The notes beneath the pieces were generated by a model that worked only from the letters and a program-made list of their open reading frames with translations, was not told the origin of the DNA and ran no database searches. From Candidatus Falkowiibacteriota bacterium (GTDB taxonomy: Bacteria; Patescibacteriota; Patescibacteriia; Patescibacteriales; UBA12075), in assembly GCA_030600505.1 (NCBI GenBank), contig JAUVLY010000034.1, forward strand, positions 1 through 7,954: a stretch of 7,954 nt of DNA, in the 5' to 3' direction. Positions 4,884 through 7,954 of the stretch are shown one piece after another. Every line of letters begins with the position of its first letter. The first letter of the stretch is position 1. Both the position numbers and the translations under genes were made by a program.

Positions 4884-4892
4884 TGATATAAT
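4884..4892 (+). promoter_or_regulatory. extended -10 promoter of dnaA
   Basis: TGATATAAT is a perfect extended -10 (TGnTATAAT). No good -35 lies 17 bases upstream (TTTTTA at 4864-4869), which extended -10 promoters tolerate. Initiation near 4899 would give a leader of about 44 bases, A/T-rich and without a Shine-Dalgarno sequence. Confidence 0.7.
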
Positions 4893-4942
4893 GCTATTGT
4901 TGTTTATTTATTTTTTTAATTTTATTATCTAATTTTTTTATT

Positions 4943-6292
4943 ATGAATAATAATCAGTTATGGCAAGCGGTTTTGGGGGAGATTGAATTAAATCTTTCTA
5001 AAGCAAATTTTACAACTTGGTTTAAAAACACTTTTATTTCCGAGTTTAATGATAATAAATGTATTGTTTGTGTCCCTAACACTTTTACAAAAGCTTGGTT
5101 GGAAAAAAAATACCACCAGCAAATTTCTGATGCTTTAAGTAATGTTTGCGACCGTAAAGTAAACGAAATTTTTTATAAAGTAGAAATTCGAAAAAATTCG
5201 CCCATGGGAGATTTATTAAAAAAGATAAAAATCAAAAAAGAAGAGGGCGATACGCCGGTTTCGATCAACCGTTTTGGTTTAAACGCTCGTTATGTTTTTG
5301 ATTCTTTTGTGGTTGGCAAGGGTAATGAGCTGGCTCATGCCGCCAGCCAGGCCGTGGCCGCCAATCCCGGCAACGCGTATAACCCTTTGTTTATTTATGG
5401 CGGAGTCGGTCTGGGAAAAACGCACCTTTTACAAGCCATTGGCCACGAAATTACAAGACAGGGAGGACAGGTGCTTTATGTCAGCAGTGAAAAATTTACC
5501 AACGATTATATCCAGGCGGTAAAAAGCGGTAATGCCAAAGATTTTAAAGAACGCTACCGCAATGTTGATTGTCTGTTAGTGGATGATATTCAGTTTATGG
5601 CCGGCAAAGACGGTACCCAAGAAGAGTTTTTTCATACTTTTAACGAGCTCCATCAGGGCAATAAACAGATTATTTTAACATCTGATCGGGCGCCCAAGTC
5701 TATCCCGGCGCTTGAGAAGCGGCTTTTGTCCCGTTTTGAGTGGGGGATGGTGGCCGATGTTTCCCCGCCAGACGTTGAAACCAAGGTGGCGATATTGTCT
5801 TCAAAATGTAAAGAAAAGAACTATAGTTTAGATGATGACATTTTGCAATATATTGCCAGCAGTGTGCAAAATAATATTCGGGAATTAGAGGGGGTGTTGA
5901 ACCGTTTAATTGCTTATCACGAATTTAATAATTCACAGCCCAGCATGGATTCGACCAAAAATGTTTTAAACAGCTTACTGTCTAATATTAAAACCAAATC
6001 CACTACCAGTAAAAATATTTTAGAAGTAGTTTCCCGTTTTTTTGATATTGGTCAAAAAGAAATAATGGGTAAGAGCCGGAAAAAAGAGTTAGTATATCCA
6101 CGGCAGATAACTATGTATTTAATGCGTAAAGAGCTAAACACGAGCTATCCAACCATTGGCAGTGAATTAGGCGGGCGGGACCATACTACGGCCATGCACG
6201 CCTTTAAAAAGATTGTTAGAGAAGCCGACAACAACGAGCGGGTTAAACAGGACATTGAATCAATAAAACAGGCCCTCTACGCCAGTATTTAG
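4943..6292 (+). CDS. dnaA: chromosomal replication initiator protein DnaA
   Basis: DnaA binds DnaA boxes at oriC, oligomerises with ATP and melts the origin for helicase loading. The four domains can be followed in the 449 residues. Domain I (1-80) has LWQAVLGEIELNLSKANFTTWF. A short domain II linker follows (about 82-112). Domain III is the AAA+ core with Walker A GGVGLGKT (153-160), Walker B LLVDDIQF (211-218), sensor I ILTSDRAP (244-251) and the probable arginine finger R264 in RLLSRFEWG. Domain IV is the DNA-binding helix-turn-helix with signature GGRDHTTAMHA (410-420). Length is close to the B. subtilis protein (446) and the linker is short. No Shine-Dalgarno sequence precedes the ATG. 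The nearby boxes and TGATATAAT promoter suggest autoregulation. The stop is TAG, and dnaN follows after 136 bases. Confidence 0.98.
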   Translation: MNNNQLWQAVLGEIELNLSKANFTTWFKNTFISEFNDNKCIVCVPNTFTKAWLEKKYHQQISDALSNVCDRKVNEIFYKVEIRKNSPMGDLLKKIKIKKEEGDTPVSINRFGLNARYVFDSFVVGKGNELAHAASQAVAANPGNAYNPLFIYGGVGLGKTHLLQAIGHEITRQGGQVLYVSSEKFTNDYIQAVKSGNAKDFKERYRNVDCLLVDDIQFMAGKDGTQEEFFHTFNELHQGNKQIILTSDRAPKSIPALEKRLLSRFEWGMVADVSPPDVETKVAILSSKCKEKNYSLDDDILQYIASSVQNNIRELEGVLNRLIAYHEFNNSQPSMDSTKNVLNSLLSNIKTKSTTSKNILEVVSRFFDIGQKEIMGKSRKKELVYPRQITMYLMRKELNTSYPTIGSELGGRDHTTAMHAFKKIVREADNNERVKQDIESIKQALYASI

Positions 6293-6340
6293 TTTGATAC
6301 GAATTACGAATCTGTATAAATTTACGAATAAATTTTTAAT

Positions 6341-6417
6341 GTTTGAGCAGGGCGTCCCGTCCGCGAGATTTTATCGCTCAGAAAGTCGCAGGCCAGAGGC
6401 CTAGCTCCAACTTAAAC
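6341..6417. repeat. hairpin-rich palindromic element between dnaA and dnaN
   Basis: The ends GTTTGAG (6341-6347) and CTTAAAC (6411-6417) are inverted copies with one mismatch. Inside are three small hairpins in a row: GGG-CGT-CCC (6350-6358), GCGA-7 bases-TCGC (6363-6377) and AGGCC-AGA-GGCCT (6390-6402). The segment is GC-rich against AT-rich surroundings and encodes no plausible protein. There is no T-run, so it is not an ordinary terminator. It looks like an inserted REP-like element in the dnaA-dnaN leader. Confidence 0.6.
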
Positions 6418-6428
6418 AATTCATAATA

Positions 6429-7556
6429 ATGAAAATAAGCAGTCTACAAGAAAATTTAAAAAGCGGTCTAAACACAGTTAGCCATATTGCCGGCAAGAAT
6501 CTTAATTTACCGATTTTAAATAATGTTATGTTTGAGGCTAAGGGTAAGAATATCCGTTTTATAACCACCGACCTGGAAATCGGAGTAGTATCAACTGTGC
6601 GCGGTAAAGTAGAAAAAGAGGGTGTTTATACCGTGGACGCAAAAGTAATTAGTGAGTATATTTCTTTATTACCGAATAAAAAAGTTGATATTGACTTAAA
6701 AGACAATAAGTTAAAAATTCAATGCGATAATTATAAAACCGTAATTAAGGGGCAGTCAGCTGAAGATTTTCCTTTAATTCCCCAAGTGGAGAGAGAACAG
6801 TATTACAAAGTTAACGCGGATGAATTTAAAAAAGCATTGTCTCAGGTTATTTTCGCGGTTTCTAACTCCGAAACCCGGATTGAATTGTCTGGCGCGCTGC
6901 TTAACTTTAAAAAAGATCAGTTGATTTTAGCCGCGACCGACAGCTATCGTTTGGCCGAGTGCAAACTACCCTTAAGCACTAACGGGCAAGCGGAAAAAAA
7001 GATAATTGTTCCGGCCAAGACCCTGCAGGAGGTGATTCGGATATTATCCAATCTAAAGTCAGAAGCGGTTGGCGAGGGCGGCATGGAGGTGGAGATGTTT
7101 ATTTCCGAGAACCAGATACTTTTTACCTTTGGCTCGATTGAACTGGTGTCGCGTTTGATTGAGGGTCAGTATCCGGACTATGAGCAAATTATCCCGGCCG
7201 GACCGGGCACTTTGGCCACAATTAACAAGGCTGAATTTGTCCAGGCCGTTAAAGCCTCGGCAATTTTTTCCAAAACCGGGATCAATGATATAAATCTGGA
7301 CTTTCCGGCCGGCAAAAACCGGGTTATAATTACGTCCGAATCAAGCCAGGTTGGAGAAAACACGATTAATCTGGACGCCAGCGTTAAAGGCAAAGACAAT
7401 GGTATTGTAATTAATTACCGCTATCTGCTTGATGGAATTAATAATATTAATACTAACGATCTAAAGCTGGAAGTGATTGATAATGCCACTCCTTGTGTTA
7501 TCCGCCCGGACAAGGAAGATTCTTACCTATATGTGATTATGCCGATTAAACAGTAA
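6429..7556 (+). CDS. dnaN: DNA polymerase III beta sliding clamp
   Basis: The clamp is a ring-shaped dimer that slides on DNA and tethers the replicative polymerase and many repair proteins. The 375 residues contain the three clamp domains of about 120-125 residues each. Recognisable segments are the N-terminal LNTVSHIAGKNLNLPILNNV (14-33), FITTDLEIGV (44-53), the domain II word LAATDSYRLAE (167-177), SRLIEGQYPDYEQIIP (241-256) and the C-terminal YLYVIMPIKQ. The final MPxRL of many clamps is MPIKQ here, a modest change next to the binding pocket. Length agrees with the family (366-380). No Shine-Dalgarno sequence precedes the ATG. It lies 136 bases after dnaA, separated by a palindromic element, so co-transcription with dnaA is likely but may be modulated. 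The stop is TAA, and a terminator follows 123 bases later. Confidence 0.98.
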   Translation: MKISSLQENLKSGLNTVSHIAGKNLNLPILNNVMFEAKGKNIRFITTDLEIGVVSTVRGKVEKEGVYTVDAKVISEYISLLPNKKVDIDLKDNKLKIQCDNYKTVIKGQSAEDFPLIPQVEREQYYKVNADEFKKALSQVIFAVSNSETRIELSGALLNFKKDQLILAATDSYRLAECKLPLSTNGQAEKKIIVPAKTLQEVIRILSNLKSEAVGEGGMEVEMFISENQILFTFGSIELVSRLIEGQYPDYEQIIPAGPGTLATINKAEFVQAVKASAIFSKTGINDINLDFPAGKNRVIITSESSQVGENTINLDASVKGKDNGIVINYRYLLDGINNINTNDLKLEVIDNATPCVIRPDKEDSYLYVIMPIKQ

Positions 7557-7590
7557 AACAGAATCTAACTACACTGCCATGCGTTTAAAA

Positions 7591-7643
7591 CCAATATTCG
7601 CATGACCCGCATTTGTAGCGCGGGATGTGCGAAGCACGATGAC
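7591..7643 (+). repeat. two-hairpin palindromic repeat, copy A
   Basis: A 53-bp element whose first 38 bases (7591-7628) are identical to 7750-7787. Hairpin 1 is CCCGC (7606-7610) with GCGGG (7620-7624) and a 9-base loop. Hairpin 2 is GTGC-GAA-GCAC (7627-7637). The end CGATGAC is shared with copy B. It lies 34 bases after the dnaN stop. Confidence 0.85.
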
Positions 7644-7679
7644 ATTATAAATAGAAGATGTGAAATATTTAGCAAAATA

Positions 7680-7717
7680 AAAAACGCGCTGATCAAATAA
7701 TGGTCGGTGCGTTTTTT
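7680..7717. terminator. terminator between dnaN and the convergent right-edge gene
   Basis: AAAACGCGCTGATC (7681-7694) pairs with GGTCGGTGCGTTTT (7702-7715) over 14 bp, including several G-T wobbles, with a 7-base loop AAATAAT. A six-base T-run follows on the plus strand. An A-run lies on the other side, so it could also act for the convergent minus-strand gene. It lies 124 bases after dnaN. Confidence 0.8.
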
Positions 7718-7728
7718 ACGTTGTTTTT

Positions 7729-7743
7729 GCGCTACAAATGCGG
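7729..7743 (-). repeat. inverted 15-bp fragment of the two-hairpin repeat
   Basis: GCGCTACAAATGCGG is the exact reverse complement of bases 7607-7621 in copy A and 7766-7780 in copy B. It lies between the copies, directly after the terminator, and gives the region alternative long-range pairings. Confidence 0.75.
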
Positions 7744-7749
7744 CACATA

Positions 7750-7808
7750 CCAATATTCGCATGACCCGCATTTGTAGCGCGGGATGTCCCGCAAAGCGGG
7801 ACGATGAC
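7750..7808 (+). repeat. two-hairpin palindromic repeat, copy B
   Basis: The first 38 bases equal copy A. Hairpin 2 is longer and different in sequence, GTCCCGC-AAA-GCGGGAC (7786-7802), yet perfectly paired. It ends with the shared CGATGAC. The element stops two bases before the stop codon of the minus-strand gene that begins beyond the right edge. Confidence 0.85.
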
Positions 7809-7810
7809 GT

Positions 7811-7954
7811 TTAATCTTCAATATTATTTACTATCAGGGTGATCGGTTCCAAACGGATTGATTCTTTACTCCAGGTGATTGCTTCCACGTTGATAGAATA
7901 GGTGCCACTAGGCGGAGTGTCTACCCAAGAAATAACTATTTGATTGCCCTCAAT
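7811..7954 (-). CDS. C-terminal part of a possible surface/Ig-like protein, cut by the right edge
   Basis: An open minus-strand frame enters at the right edge and ends with TAA at 7811-7813, giving the last 47 residues of a protein. The visible part (IEGNQIVISWVDTPPSGTYS, then INVEAITWSKESIRLEPITL, then IVNNIED) alternates hydrophobic and polar residues in beta strands, with a DTPPSGTYS turn and an end like LIVNN. This is the usual look of an Ig-like, FN3-like or PKD-like beta-sandwich of exported proteins. No membrane anchor or sorting signal follows, so the protein ends in this domain. It converges on dnaN, with a terminator and palindromic repeats between. The start, length and true function lie outside the window; the fold is inferred from pattern only. 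Confidence 0.65.
   Translation of the reverse strand: MEGNQIVISWVDTPPSGTYSINVEAITWSKESIRLEPITLIVNNIED

Larger units (their letters stand above)
4440..4940. other. chromosomal replication origin oriC
   Basis: A ~600-base non-coding gap (4345-4942) lies between divergent rpmH and dnaA, the usual place of oriC. It contains an exact DnaA box (TTATTCACA, minus strand, 4451-4459) and boxes with one mismatch to TTATNCACA: TAATACACA (4554-4562), TTATTTACA (4598-4606), TTATTCACC (4662-4670) and TTATAAACA (4845-4853). An extremely AT-rich stretch (about 4631-4800) follows the 4662 box. On the left (4441-4547) the plus strand is G-rich, with a CACGTG palindrome (4507-4512) and the repeat ATGTATATA at 4474 and 4517. 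From 4548 to 4725 it has a single G. This organisation fits an origin with a DnaA-binding part and an unwinding part pointing towards dnaA. Confidence 0.88.

Noticed and set aside
4345..4942. Small RNA or extra small protein gene in the origin gap
   Set aside because: No frame with start, ribosome binding site and plausible composition was found, and no strong RNA fold beyond the short palindromes listed; the gap is explained by oriC and promoters.
7565..7771. Minus-strand frame of 68 codons after dnaN
   Set aside because: It consists of repeat copy A, the terminator and part of copy B; the repeated words MRVMRIL come from the DNA repeat, not from a protein family.
7591..7808. CRISPR-like pair of direct repeats
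   Set aside because: Only two full copies, 121 bases of spacer that contains a terminator and an inverted fragment, no cas genes, and the repeats extend as double hairpins with variable stems.
1..7954. Recoding of TGA as glycine or tryptophan
   Set aside because: All core genes (dnaA, dnaN, yidC, rnpA) are full length with the standard code and none needs an in-frame TGA.

Overview
The window is a compact, AT-rich bacterial chromosome segment built around the replication origin. From left to right it holds: a small unknown gene; a MazG-like/HD hydrolase pair; a bactofilin; a divergent lipid-kinase-fold protein; then, on the minus strand, rpmH-rnpA-yidD-yidC (read right to left). A ~600-base non-coding oriC region follows, then dnaA and dnaN on the plus strand, and finally the 3' end of a minus-strand gene cut by the right edge. 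The rpmH/dnaA divergent arrangement around oriC is the classic ancestral bacterial layout. Short proteins, a short YidC without a large periplasmic domain, near-absence of Shine-Dalgarno sequences and the style of the MazG-like, HD and kinase-fold proteins suggest a Patescibacteria/CPR genome, probably Parcubacteria-like. That assignment is inference from family resemblance, not from a search.

The left third (1-2626) is plus-strand housekeeping: two probable nucleotide-metabolism enzymes nearly touching each other, a cytoskeletal bactofilin, and a kinase-like protein whose glycine-rich catalytic motif is degenerate. The middle (2811-4344) is a four-gene minus-strand operon joining ribosomal protein L34, the RNase P protein, and two membrane-protein insertion factors. 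It starts from a recognisable TTGACA/TATTCT promoter. The oriC region (about 4440-4940) contains one exact and several near-exact DnaA boxes. One of them is followed by five consecutive DnaA-trio triplets and a very AT-rich stretch, which closely fits the known basal unwinding module. A perfect extended -10 promoter sits before dnaA.

Intergenic spaces are filled with short palindromic elements of at least four kinds (1290-1333, 1725-1816, 2704-2780, 6341-6417, 7591-7808). The most interesting is a two-hairpin repeat with two long copies after dnaN and a diverged copy just before the bactofilin start. Its hairpin stems change sequence while keeping pairing. I see no CRISPR array, prophage, transposase, tRNA or rRNA, and no clearly novel multi-gene system. 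The best leads are the oriC architecture and the covarying hairpin repeats.
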